Origin: Sphacelaria rigidula
Taxonomy: Eukaryota > Phaeophyceae > Sphacelariales
Reading direction: 5' to 3'
DNA: 22,982 bases
NCBI GenBank assembly: GCA_964200075.2
Contig: CAXNAA020000294.1
Coordinates: 1 to 22,982, forward strand
Shown: piece after piece, positions 10,201-19,567 of the stretch
Layout: every line of letters begins with the position of its first letter
How positions within the stretch are numbered: the stretch's first letter is position 1
Notes under the pieces: model-generated
Told to the model about the DNA's origin: nothing
What the model saw: the letters and a program-made list of their open reading frames with translations, nothing else
Databases searched by the model: none
Program-made: the position numbers and the translations under genes

Positions 10201-13200
10201 GGCAAAGACAAGAAGGTCGCAGGTGCCTCGGTGGCTGGATCGGACCCTTTCCGATTCTTTCAGTCATCGGACGGCCAGAAGGCGTTTTTGCATCCCCTGG
10301 ACATGCGACAGCTTCTGGACGACGCCGAGCTAGGCATATCCCTCCCCGAAAGACTCGATGCCAAGGTGTGTTACATGCTTCAGCTACTGTACTGTGTCGT
10401 CATCAAGCGTGAAGAGACCGTCCCCGGTTTTTTTGGGCATGCTTGTGCGTTGCCTTCCCCCCTGAGTCATGACGTACGCGCGGCACTGTACATACAGGAG
10501 AAGATCGTCAGCTCAGCTCCTATGTTTAGCTCACCTACCTACGTCGCGATCGTCATATGACGCAGACGGGTCCACACTTCGTTTTCCGTGTGCGTCTCGT
10601 GAACAATATTTGATCCACTACCGCCAATATGCATGTTGCAATGTGTATGCAAATCAAGTCGAGACCACGCTCGGACAACACATAACCAAACAGTTAAGGC
10701 CGGTAAGGTGCCTTGTATGTACATATATATATATATCCTGCTTTGTTCATCCCCCTGTTTTGGTCTGTTGACTCCAAATATATATATATATATATATATT
10801 TTCTTCATGTGTTTCCCCATCCTCGAGTTTTGTTGGAGTGTTTCCGTTTTGTTCACTTTGTGTACGGTACGTCTATCTCACGTCTTTATCATGTGTAGGT
10901 TGTGTCCGCAGCTGTATCCCTCACCTCGGGGATTACTTCCTGTGCGACAATCAGTTGATCACAATGCCGTATCGCCTTTTGCACGGTCGAGCGCCTTCAA
11001 CACGTGTTGGGGTACATTTGTCCTTAGTTCGTCCCCAAATCGGTCATGGTTGAGACCGCTCCTTATGGCAAGCAAGGATAAAAACCTGGAAAAGTGCCTT
11101 TTCGGAGCTTGTGCGTCGCTTTACGCATGAAAAAGAGCTGGGCAGATTTTGACACTTTCAATCCCTTGCTGTAGTAGTTAAGACGGGTTCAGCACACCTG
11201 TGCGTTCTTCCGGTGGCCGCATTTTTTTACTTGCCCGAACTGACATTTTACTCGAGGACCGCCTGGCTCTCTTGTAGGACGTGAAACTACGTAGAAGCTC
11301 TAAAAAAGCAGTTTTGCAGACTTCTACTTCTGTTTGCCATAAGAAGCGGCCTGGTATATTTTTCACCAAGCGCCATCTAACCCTATCCCCAACCCAGGGC
11401 ATACTGCGTATGCTACGAGCACTGGAGACTGTCGGCCCCACTGAAAGGTCGAATATCGCTGTTGATACGCTCATGAATTAATGGTTGATCAGGCGGTAAA
11501 CCGGGACAACCTCTGCGGTATGATGGAGACTGTGGTATGTTAGCGTTGTGCGTTGTCACTTGTGTTTTTTCGCGCAGGGCGATGAAGACCGCCTCTTTAT
11601 CTGACCCCCCGATCTCCGCACTTGAGTTGACGCGAAAGTTGTGAATTGATGTGAAGGTGCTGGAAGTGGAGACGGTGAAGCTCACACCCGAGCTCAGGCG
11701 GCGACTGCCGTTCCTCGGCCATCTGCCAATCCACTGCGACGTGAGCTTCGTAGAGATCGACATGACCGGCTTGGTGTCAGAGGCCACAGCCGCAAGATTC
11801 CAAGAAGGTGCGCGCATTCAGCTTTTCTGGAGCAAGCTCTCGGCAGTGCAACGCGATGAACAGCGTGGTGTCATCTTTTTCGTCTTTTACTCCGTCCCGT
11901 ATGTTCCGACGGTTGAACGTGCACGTAAACTATTTGTTATCTCGGTGCAGTTTTTTATCTCTGAGGTGATCGTGTACTCTTGAGTGGAGTTTTGCCCAAC
12001 CCGACTCTCCAAATTCGTGGTTAAAACACAGTTGGTTGTAGTCCAAACTGTCATATTCGAGTCTTTACCGCGCTCACGGTCTCTAGGGCACGCCCAGGGT
12101 GCCAAGCACGCATTTTGGCTCAAGTCGGCACCTGTGGGGCCGATTTGAACTCTGCTAACGTGCTCTTTTCGTAGGATATTGTTTTCATCTCCTTTACCGA
12201 AAGGTTCCCCGTCTCCCTTGGGTTTGGGTAAGGAGTAGCCATAAGATTTGACAAGAACGAAATGTGTTTGATCATGGCCTTGGGGAGATGGGTCGGAGAG
12301 AACCCCACCCTGCACGTCCTGCAGGGCCCGACGAATAGTGATGTTAGTCAGCGTAACACCTTCGTCATGCTTTGTGCCAAGATTCCGAGCCTCGATGTCG
12401 AATGGGGCAAGGCTAGGCCTTGACCTCGCATGCGGTTAAATTAAGTGAAATTTGTGCCCACACTCGATAAAGATGAATGGGAATATTATTTTCTTCACTT
12501 TATTTTCGAACGTTTTGGTCTCACTCCCAACTCCTTCCCCTTCCTCTGGCCAAGTCCATGGTCTCGAGGAATCAACCCATCTCTCCCCTGGCACACCGCT
12601 ACATTTTTGCGTCGCGGATTAGATAAGCACTCCCGCGTCGCGTCGGCTGTCGTCTAACAAGCTACCAAACTCAGTCAAAATCGTTTTGCAACTCATGCTT
12701 TCCTCCTCTCAACAGTGGAAATTAGACGCTAGTACTTGTAAGAAAACAGTCAAGCTAGATGCATCCGGCTGGAGGCGAACCCGCTTTATCCTCGACGTAG
12801 AGCTGGGGCTCGACGGCGTTCTTCCACAGCGTGAAAATGTGTTGAAAACATGTAGACATCAAGCCTTGGGGCAGGACGCTGGACTTTCGAAATTATGCTG
12901 TTTTGTTGAGCAAATTATTCAGGTCTTCCTAGCAGCGACAGCCCTTTGGTGACATGAACGCCGCAGTTTTGAACTTGTTTCTATTCTATACAGAGACCCC
13001 GCGGATCGGAGGCGTTGTGGTACTCTGTAATACTGTATATTGCCTTTGGATAATGCCGGACCCTGTACTCGTGCTGGTTTGCGGATGACTGGAACGTGTC
13101 CTCGCCTTTCCTTTTTTTTTTTCAAACCCTCTTTTTCTTCAGATCACTGTTTGGTTCCTTGTTGTCTGTCCATATATCGCGTTTTCCCCGCTTCCTTTCG

Positions 13201-13547
13201 CGATTGCTTCCGATTACTTCACCCCGCCAACTTTTACCTTGTGAGCACAGCTGTCGTTGGAACGGACTACTTGATCACTTGATGCACGACAATCAATCGA
13301 TGTCTCTCATCTACACGATATCTTACGTTCTCAGGACACAACTGACAGCTGACTGAAGGCCGTCCCTCCTGACGATATGTGGTCGACTTGCGTTTCGATT
13401 CGAATTGGCCCAGGGACTCAGAAGCGTGAGCGCGCCCGGCGTGCGAGGGCCAAGCAGGAGGCGAAGGACAAGGCTAAGGAGCAGCGTGCGGAGGCCAATA
13501 GAGAAGCAAAGATAGCAGCTATGCGAGCGTTCACTGTGGACCTCCGG
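4165..13547 (+). CDS. RNF10: RNF10/Mag2-like RING E3 ubiquitin ligase (7 exons, 3' end open)
   Basis: In animals RNF10, and in yeast Mag2, attach ubiquitin to small-subunit ribosomal proteins (uS3, and uS5 for RNF10) when initiating or stalled ribosomes are marked for quality control in the cytosol. Seven + strand exons join at GT-AG introns with phases 0, 1, 2, 2, 0, 1 to give 836 residues. Family signatures occur in the RNF10 order: NHLLQFQYEP (197-206), KEQFLQA (250-256), FFDPDVLVDW (280-289), RING C405-C445, TFLLLERQRESLVP (from 472), FRFFQSSDGQKAFLHP (703-718), FLGHLPIHC (from 760) and a Lys/Arg/Glu/Ala-rich helix (794-830). Human RNF10 is of similar length (about 811 residues). Two features differ: an N-terminal PAM2-like motif from the first exon and about 110 extra low-complexity residues before the RING. 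The start ATG at 4165 has A at -3 and G at +4. An alternative start is ATG 5252, in frame with exon 2 but with a poor context. No terminal exon or stop codon could be identified with confidence. Confidence 0.85.
4255..5272 (+). other. Intron 1 (inferred)
   Basis: It runs from GTGTTC to a pyrimidine-rich stretch ending CACGCAG. Within its 1018 bases I see no gene, RNA or recognisable repeat. If translation starts at ATG 5252 instead, this interval is upstream sequence. Confidence 0.45.
5273..5951 (+). CDS. RNF10: RNF10-like exon 2
   Basis: This exon encodes residues 31-256 plus one base of the next codon. It is rich in Gly, Ser, Arg and Lys, like the disordered N-terminus of RNF10. It contains the conserved NHLLQFQYEP (nucleotides from 5771) and ends with KEQFLQA. 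The donor GCGA|GTTATT gives phase 1. A GC-type donor (CAG|GCGAGT at 5948) is possible, but the chosen site aligns FLQA-K-SELV with the FLQANCQFVV and FLQANYKFVV of animals and plants. Confidence 0.8.
5952..6294 (+). other. Intron 2
   Basis: A 343-base GT-AG intron (GTTATT to GTTCCAG), phase 1. It is the shortest intron of the gene and contains nothing further that I can recognise. Confidence 0.7.
6295..6877 (+). CDS. RNF10: RNF10-like exon 3 (RING finger)
   Basis: Residues 257-450. FFDPDVLVDW (280-289) matches the conserved DPD-x-L-V-x-W segment. A low-complexity insert of about 110 residues, mixed basic and then acidic (ending EEDDDDW), follows. The RING-HC finger then uses C405, C408, C420, H422, C426, C429, C442 and C445. 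The spacing between the histidine and the fifth ligand is three residues (CGHGPFC), not the usual two. The donor CACAG|GTATTT is phase 2. The frame runs into a stop at 6900 if not spliced. Confidence 0.9.
7128..7147 (+). repeat. Dispersed repeat, copy 1
   Basis: TACTCATGATCATGCATGCC occurs here and, identically, at 22918-22937. Both copies are preceded by a G-rich stretch and followed by (G/A)TAG. The core is partly palindromic (ATGATCAT and GCATGC). Confidence 0.7.
7798..7898. repeat. Subterminal inverted repeat in the intron 3 element
   Basis: CCTCAATTTTGAGAGTTGGA at 7798-7817, continuing to about 7830, pairs with 7866-7898, whose reverse complement begins CCTCAAATTTTAGAGTTGAA. The arms are about 33 bases around a 35-base loop. 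Both arms share GAAATTTGG. Such subterminal hairpins are common in non-autonomous DNA transposons. Confidence 0.65.
8259..8273. repeat. C15 homopolymer
   Basis: Fifteen C in a row within the intron 3 element. The exact length should be treated as uncertain. Confidence 0.9.
8856..9152 (+). CDS. RNF10: RNF10-like exon 4
   Basis: The acceptor CCGTGCAG is followed by G, completing Arg451. The segment DRLRRAMCNEVIPFAPG and then TFLLLERQRESLVP corresponds to KKDLKSVVATESH and the following TMQLMKREKGVLVALP of the human protein, immediately after the RING. A low-complexity Gly/Ser/Ala stretch follows, and then ERFSRLVEAT, matching the QYSKLLLAS position. The donor ACGAC|GTGAGC at 9153 is phase 2. 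Confidence 0.8.
9153..9791 (+). other. Intron 4
   Basis: A 639-base GT-AG intron with the strongest donor of the gene (GTGAGC) and the acceptor CTGTTTCAG. Nothing else is recognised in it. Confidence 0.75.
9792..10365 (+). CDS. RNF10: RNF10-like exon 5
   Basis: Residues 550-741. TKAEALALHKFRQECLSSG and the following Glu/Gln-rich helix match the region of human RNF10 that follows the post-RING domain. A Lys/Gly/Asp-rich repeat (GKGKGKDKDE, then KGKDKK) separates it from FRFFQSSDGQKAFLHP (703-718), the counterpart of YYFYQAEDGQHMFLHP. The exon ends LDAK at the donor AAG|GTGTGT, phase 0. Confidence 0.85.
10366..11656 (+). other. Intron 5
   Basis: A 1291-base intron (GTGTGT to GTGAAG), phase 0. 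The acceptor has no pyrimidine tract, but the protein match (AK-VLEVETV versus AT-VVEIAGY) fixes the frame and nearly the position. TA microsatellites lie inside. Confidence 0.65.
10721..10799. repeat. Paired TA microsatellites
   Basis: Two alternating A/T runs, 10721-10736 and 10778-10799, are separated by about 40 bases in intron 5. They are self-complementary and could pair with each other. No other function is seen. Confidence 0.85.
11657..11807 (+). CDS. RNF10: RNF10-like exon 6
   Basis: Residues 742-791. LRRRLPFLGHLPIHCDVSFVEID matches RHRYLSHLPLTCEFSICEL of the human protein, followed by ATAARFQE in the place of KETLEMFSDD. The donor GAAG|GTGCGC is phase 1. Without splicing the frame runs on to a stop at 11981 with no further family similarity. 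Confidence 0.85.
11808..13413 (+). other. Intron 6
   Basis: A 1606-base GT-AG intron (GTGCGC to TTGGCCCAG), phase 1. I see no gene or clear repeat inside; short open frames lack recognisable content. Confidence 0.7.
13414..13547 (+). CDS. RNF10: RNF10-like exon 7 (basic helix)
   Basis: After the junction Gly792, the exon encodes TQKRERARRARAKQEAK and a further run of Lys, Arg, Glu and Ala, matching IEKRKRQRQKKAREERRRER of RNF10 at the same distance after the HLP segment. The donor CGG|GTGAGA at 13548 is phase 0. If the exon were not spliced there it would stop at 13626, giving a tail with no family similarity. The following exon is not identified. Confidence 0.75.
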
Positions 13548-15089
13548 GTGAGAACACAAATGCACTTCCTGTGTTGGCATGTCTACAGCCAACACGCCGT
13601 CGTCCAAGCACAACTTTGTCCATCTTGAACTGTCGCCGTTGTGCATCCCATTTAGAGATATTGTCGTGCTCCTTACTGTGAAGAGGGAGCCCTTCCCTTG
13701 TCCGCCCGTCCATCAGTGCAATTCATTATTCCAATCTTGTGAAAAAGTAAGACCCGTCCAACTCCTACCCGCGACACCTACAGTACCGTGTCATGTCTTG
13801 TTGTATCCCACAGATTCGATCAACTGGAGTGATTCGATTGATTGACCGTTGGCACAGTAAGTGATTGACCATGCTACCAGTCGAGCCGTGGTCACCAGAT
13901 GAATGGAGTAAGAAACTCTTGCCCGAACGCTCACTGTCCTGGGTACGGTGAAGAAAACCCCTAATTCCTGGATCGCTTCCGTATTCCTAGCAATACCACC
14001 TATGTCATCTACATATTTCCTGAAGATAAAGTAGGAAAATACCCTAGGCTTTGACGGCCCGGCAATCCATCTCTCAGGCGATGACATGCCAGCATTTCGT
14101 TTTTTTTTCAAGTCTAGAGTGTGTTTGTGTTCTTACTTGAGTTGAGAGCACATTGTTTTCTCCGCTCTGTGTTGGAAAGCGGCTACATGGTGTTGCGATG
14201 CTTTGTACACGTCCACGTGTTCCTCAGCTTTGCTCTTTTATCAGCTAGACATAGCTTGCGGCTACATCTTTTGGCTGCTGCACACTCCAACTTTCCCAAC
14301 AGGCTTTGGTTGCTCTCCTGGTTTCACGGTACAGTACTCCACTGTGAAGATGGAGACTTTCTTGGCTGCAGCACATAAGGCGCTTAGTTGAAGAAGGGGT
14401 GATGCCGCAGGATTGTTGAACATACGTGGTAGGATTAGGCGCTGCACTGTGTTTACCGGTACCAGCTGCGTCGCGTTGAGATGCGCGATTTTATCGAATC
14501 TCCGGTCTGTTCCTCCGGCAACCAGCTGTAGCTTTGAGGTGCGCTGCCGCTTTTGACTGGAGCGGCATTCTTGCCCCCGTCTGCGGTTGATTTTCTCTTG
14601 TCGCTGTATTCTGGTTTCTAGGACCTGTCTGTTTGCATGGCTGCACGACAACATGTTGGTCCCGTTCCGATTGCAGTGACGCTTCCTGTCATCGTCACCT
14701 TCGTGCAATTCTTCGGCTTTTCTCGAAATCATCAACCCCCTCCTGTTGGTGCCTGACCTTCTCCTGTTTCCCATTCCATAAGATTGGCTCTACTCACGTG
14801 CATTTGTTGTCTTGGTTTCGATTTCTGTGACATATCTGTCCATATATGGCTGTCAGTGGTGGGACACCTGAGTGCGAAGTGTGGTTGTTTAAATGCCCTC
14901 CTCTCCGCGTGGGTGTGTTCAAATGCCTTCGTCCTTGGAAGGCCACTTTAGCTTTTCGTCGGGACCGCTTACCCCCTCTGCACTCGCTCATTCTTCCACA
15001 TGGCTTCGCGAAACAACTTTGTCGCGACTCGTTCGAGAACGAAAGACAAGACTACTAATTACACTCACGTCGAGGTGCATGTGTTGGGA

Positions 15090-15205
15090 TATGCACCCGG
15101 CGCATCAACCAGATTTCGCAACGCACATAAATATCCCCAGTTCTATGCATCTTGACTCTTGCTTCATTGAGTATGGTGGCGTACGCCGCTAAAACTCTTG
15201 TATAT
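15090..15205 (+). repeat. Diverged direct repeat, copy 1
   Basis: It aligns with 15870-15990: shared landmarks in order are CGGCGCA, ACCAGATT, CGCA, CACATAA, GTTCT, GAGT/GAGC, GGCG, GCCGC, TAAA and TGTATATA. The offset is about 780 bases. It could be an old dispersed repeat or the remains of LTR-like sequence (a TATA-like TGTATATA is present in both). Confidence 0.5.
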
Positions 15206-15869
15206 AACAAAATTATGATGACTCTTTTTTCCAAAATGCCTTCCTGTTGATAGGCGGTCGTATTATTTTCCTTTCAGGCCTGCGTTTGGTCTCTCGTTGA
15301 TTTTAGAGTACGTGTTTTCTCCTTCGAGACCTCTCAGCGCTCGAGAGATATTTTGCTTGACGTGAGGATACCTTTGATTTCTATTGGCTCTAAAATGCAT
15401 TTGCTTCCCGCGCTGTTTTGCACGGTTTTACGATACGTCCCGTTTGATGTGTTGTGCGCGTCTACTCTGCTCGCTCGTCTAGACGCAACTAACGGTTACT
15501 TTTTTCAACTTTTGACCGCCGCATCATCTATGTGGGATCGATCCTTTGACGATGGAATGTGTATCTCTCGCGCGCGCTGAGATAGCATCGGCATTGTTTT
15601 GGTTTGAAAGTTGAATCAGCTTGACATTCATCGGTAGACATTGACCTGAAAAGCTGGGGGGAAACAACAGTACGGCTTGGATTCACTGCTGTCAAGGATT
15701 GAATCGGTTCCATATTTGTACCTGTTGACCGCCGCATATCGTTCCAAAGACTGGAAAAATGCTCTCTCCTCAGGTGTTGTGTTTTATGACCACTCCTAAA
15801 ACTGCTGAAAATGCTCTAACCTCGGCGCAATGTTCTTCATTCAAGGAGTGTCCCTGTCTAGACGAGTGC

Positions 15870-15990
15870 CACAATCCGCACACGGCGCACCTACCAGATT
15901 CGCAGCACACATAACTTTCGCCGGTTCTCATGTAGTTCAGAATCGAGCTCTTGAGCGTGGCGCCGTCAGCCGCCTAAACCTTTGGTGTAT
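15870..15990 (+). repeat. Diverged direct repeat, copy 2
   Basis: This is the partner of 15090-15205, with the landmarks in the same order. Two further short relatives, TTGACCGCCGCAT at about 15513 and 15725, lie between the copies. Confidence 0.5.
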
Positions 15991-16721
15991 ATATTTATTT
16001 AGTTGCTTTCTCCCCGATATTTGGATATGAAGCCCGTGGGTTGTTCCCGACGTCGTTCAGCCACCATTTGATTGCGATTTGATCCGACGCAACCTCAGTC
16101 CGCCATGGCCAAGTTATGGTGGAACGCAAGACATGATGACGTTGTTTCGCCGACTGGTAGTATGTAAACATGGTAGTCAAAATAGTAATGAAGATGGTAG
16201 TGGAAAGACCACCAGTGGAACGAAGGAATATAAATTTTGTCCGCACTTAATCTTGCTATTTCGTCACCATCGGTTTTACGTGTTGCAACAATCACCTGCA
16301 AAAAGTATTGTCATGTAGAAGTGTCGAAGAAACGCGAAGTTCAGAAAGTGCAAGGTACGCAAAACGTGCTGAGTGTGAGAACGGGCGATGGGGGGTGATA
16401 ATGATGACAATATCTACGTGAAAAATGCCCCGGGGGGTACTGATGAGTATAAAAAATTATGTTACAGCTTCGGTGTTTGTGATGGCACAACATACCGCCG
16501 CGGGTTCGCGATCTCCTGTCATCTTTACTCCGCTGACAACTGCAGTTTATCATACTATTCTATGACTCACCCCGGAAGATCCCGGAAGATTCTGATTCGT
16601 GAGAAGAAGAGAATACACGCGGCATACGCGATCCACTAGGTCGTGTAAAACCGGTTTTCGTCGCTCATAGACTCCCGAGTTGGGGTAGAATGGCAACGCC
16701 GCTGTAGAAACAAGCCACCAA

Positions 16722-17144
16722 AACCCAGACATACAGTGTGCAGTCGCCACCCCGACATTAGACAAAATGAATTGTCTAGACCAGCAGGTACGCTGCAGAT
16801 AAAAATACTCGGAAAAATAAATTCGTGTTTCATATCAAAACACGGTCTGGATATAATCATGAAATAATGAAGCTACTAATTTTTTCTTTGCAATACGAGA
16901 ACAAAACCCGGACTCAAAGATGGAAGAACCAAGCTAACCATTTTTCTGTGCTCTTACCAGACCACAGACCCGCTGTAAACATATGAACACTAATCTTACT
17001 ATTTTTTTCATTTGCCACACCAGAGTACAGATCGGTTATAGACATCAAATATCAAGGTTGATAAAAAAAAAATTCTGTACGACCAAAACACAGACCGGGC
17101 ACAGACGTGAAATGATAAAGCCAACAGCTTTTACCGTTGCAATA
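16722..17144 (+). repeat. Minisatellite, 61-63-bp unit, left part
   Basis: Degenerate units begin with ACCARAACACAGACCGG-like sequence at about 16722, 16780, 16834, 16895, 16956, 17019 and 17082. Each continues with ATATAGACATGAAAT, then AAGCTAACC and a T-rich run. The next unit should begin at 17144, exactly where the TIR element is inserted. No protein is encoded; it is noncoding tandem DNA. Confidence 0.75.
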
Positions 17145-18178
17145 CGAGCTGGGCCGCCTAAAAATCTCACTTTCCCTCAGCCCGCTCTAACTGACGGATG
17201 TATCGCGAGTTGTGCCCGCTATGACACATCGTGGTAATCGACACATCAGTGCGCGTCGTTGAATCCATGTAGCGCTGCGATCCGACAAGGTCTCCTTCAA
17301 CGAAATACCAAACTGTAGTCAAGTGCCGAAGTGGAGAGGGCTGAGGGTACCATGTGCGGCGGAATTAAAAAAAAAACAGCTGAACTTGGATTATCTGTCA
17401 CAATCGGTTGTGCCGCGTGGTGCCGCTCAACCTGTGATTGTACAACAACACAAATCGCACTTGGCGCGCAGTCTCTGAGATCGCGCGCAGACGAGGCCCC
17501 CAGCGCGTCAAGGCGTGTGGTAGTACTGTGCGAACCAACGAGCAGTTTGTGAAAATATTTAAGCCGGAAGTAGAAGAAGACACGTCGATTTCGAGAGAAT
17601 GATGCGATTCCCGATCTCAATTTTGAGTCGTTTTCGATGAACTTTTGACAGGATGCACAGGACCGTATGCGCGAAGACCCCTTCGTTTCTCCCGTGTTTT
17701 TTTCTTCGTGAGTTACATGGTGATGGAACATCTACCAACAGCTTTTCGGAACGAAATTGCCAGGAACTCACGAAAAAATAAAGAAAAATGGGGGGGGGGG
17801 GTAATCGCACAAAAAACTTGTACATCGTGTCAAACTTTTAACGAAAGCAGCTTGTAATCGAACATCGTCATTGCGTTTGAATCATTCGTGGCGGGCCCAT
17901 CTCCACATATTATAGGAACCGGATTTCGACAGGATGACCCGATTCCTGAGTTTGATTGTGAGTCGTTTTTGATGACATTTTGATATGATGTACAGGTCAT
18001 ATGTGCGAAGACCTATCTTTACCCCCCCTGTTTATTTTTTTTCATTTGTGAGTCATTGGCGACGAAATACTTCATAACGTCCCGTACATGGTGGGAAAAT
18101 CTAATCGAAAACGACTCAAGATTGAGCCCGGGATTCGCGTGTCAACACTCTTGTTCGCATCTTTAGTGGCCCAGCTCG
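17145..18178. mobile_element. TIR transposon, non-autonomous, inserted in minisatellite
   Basis: The termini are CGAGCTGGGCC (17145-17155) and its exact inverted copy (18168-18178), with weaker similarity continuing inward (GCCTAAAAATC versus, inverted, ACTAAAGATGC). TA flanks both ends (17143-17144 and 18179-18180), as expected for a 2-base TA duplication of the Tc1/mariner type or related superfamilies. Removing the element and one TA restores the minisatellite period of 62 bases. Internal repeats are present. The longest internal frame (17297-17731, minus) has no transposase motif, so it is presumably non-autonomous. Confidence 0.7.
17601..18126. repeat. Internal repeats of the TIR element
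   Basis: 17601-17745 and 17933-18105 are direct repeats at an offset of about 332 bases, sharing GTCGTTTT, ACAGG, GCGAAGACC and TACATGGTG. A third, inverted piece of the same sequence lies at about 18106-18126 (reverse complement CTCAATCTTGAGTCGTTTTC versus CTCAATTTTGAGTCGTTTTC at 17616-17635). G12 lies at 17790-17801. Confidence 0.7.
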
Positions 18179-18520
18179 TACCAGATCACTTGCTCTAGAC
18201 TTCAACTGGCTAAACTAATCGTTTTTTTCCTTCGCTTTACCAAAACACAAGACCTAATATAAACATGGAATAACGAAGCTTACCATCTATTTCCTTGTAT
18301 TAACCAGAACACAGAACAGATATGGACATGAAATGAAGATGACATCACTATTCTATCTTTGCGTTGGCGAGAACACAGACCGGATGTAGGCAGGAAATAG
18401 CGGGACTAACCATTTTTTCCCTCGACACCAAAACGAAATACAATCGTGATCCTTGTCCCCGTATCGCCAACACAGGTAAGACGTGAAATAACGACCAAAA
18501 CCCAGACGTGTAGTAGGTTG
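18179..18520 (+). repeat. Minisatellite, 59-64-bp unit, right part
   Basis: Units begin at about 18180 (ACCAGATCAC), 18239, 18303, 18367 and 18427, with shorter pieces at 18466 and 18494. They are the same family as 16722-17144 and in the same orientation. The array appears to be one locus split by the transposon. Confidence 0.7.
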
Positions 18521-19400
18521 AAGCTTGAGCACCTTACCTGCAAAGTCGAAAGCAAGCACGATATAACAAGTACGGATAGAGTATGGTCACCCCGACATGT
18601 TGAATTCACATGAAGGTTGCGTCTCCTTGTGATATACCCGGAAAGCTGCACCGGTTTTTATTGGGCGGTGGAAAGCGGGCCAGACGTCTTCTGTCATGCC
18701 TGGCATCGGGTGCACAGGCGTCGAATGAAGGGAAGGAATGGATGACCCATGACAAGAACGTCGAGAGCTACGGCACTGATGAAACGAACACCTTGCCGAT
18801 GACGGACCACATGACCAAAACGAAAGAGCACCAGGCAGTACATTGATATCTTGAGATGTTTAGGGATGGAAGCTGGTACAAAGTGTGGGGGAATTGTTGG
18901 CCAAGCTTCCAGCAACGGAGGTCTAGTTCGGAGCATCAGTAGCGTAGCTACCCATAGTTAACCAAACGTGAAATGGGAGGAAGTGGTGTACGGGGCATCC
19001 TGATGTGAGAAACACCGTGTTACGCAAGCCGCCCTTGAACCTTAGGCGGTTAAATGACGTCCCTGGAGGAAAATTACCCGTACAGCAGTGGGGCAAGTAG
19101 CTCGAAGATACGATCGTGAGACGTCTGGATGTTGACCTTGGCAGATTGCCTGACACAAACATGGGTACTTGTGTTGGGGGTGTTGACGTCAGGCTAAGAG
19201 CTCGGGTTGAAGGCATTATTGAGTGTTGGTGAGCCAGCAAAAGAATTGGAAGACACCAAACCCCCAACAACTGCTAGGATTTGGAAACCCCAACACCTTG
19301 AACACGTCTCACTTTAATACTTGAACCAAATAAGCTGGGGATACTCTCGAAAGAGATCTAGATATGGGAGGATGGATGGAGAAATGAAGAATGGACGGGT
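18521..19400 (+). other. Possible 5' part of the retrotransposon
   Basis: The + strand has patches of open frame (18610-18846 and about 19009-19210) rich in Lys, Arg and Glu that look like degraded coding sequence, but I recognise no motif. They could be the first open frame of the LINE-like element downstream. This is inference from position only. Confidence 0.25.
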
Positions 19401-19402
19401 AA

Positions 19403-19567
19403 AGTACCCGTAGTGCTGTATTTGGAGTCCATAGCGATACGGCGAGAATAGAGTTTCGAGGGACATGCGATGAAGTAGGACTTTACTGTCTTGACAATAG
19501 ATTAACTGTCGCACTTCAAGTGACCCACCAGGGATTCATCCGTGGTGTCATGATTGACCTACCCTAG
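19403..19567 (+). pseudogene. Endonuclease-like fragment of a non-LTR retrotransposon
   Basis: The frame is open from 19403 to the stop at 19565-19567 and contains GVHSDTARIEFR, VGLYCLDNR and RGVMIDL. The order resembles the GDFN-x-H-x-x-W, VLN and S-x-IDLT segments at the C-terminal end of the APE-type endonuclease of LINEs. The GDFN motif is not intact. Frames on both sides are interrupted by stops. The call leans on the reverse-transcriptase fragment found in the same orientation downstream. Confidence 0.4.

Larger units (their letters stand above)
13548..16721. other. Unassigned region downstream of exon 7
   Basis: I expected the RNF10-like C-terminal exon(s) here but could not recognise them; the human C-terminus is itself weakly conserved. 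Frames such as 14121-14378 and 15353-15580 (+) show no known motif. Diverged repeats occur at 15.1 and 15.9 kb and near 15.5 and 15.7 kb. CCCGGAAGAT is duplicated in tandem at about 16571-16590. Confidence 0.4.

Noticed and set aside
14262-14774. 170-residue minus-strand frame rich in Arg
   Set aside because: No motif, no homologue recognised, no supporting splice or start context.
16722-18520. CRISPR array
   Set aside because: The repeats are degenerate units of about 62 bases without unique spacers and sit in an intron-bearing, transposon-rich eukaryotic context.
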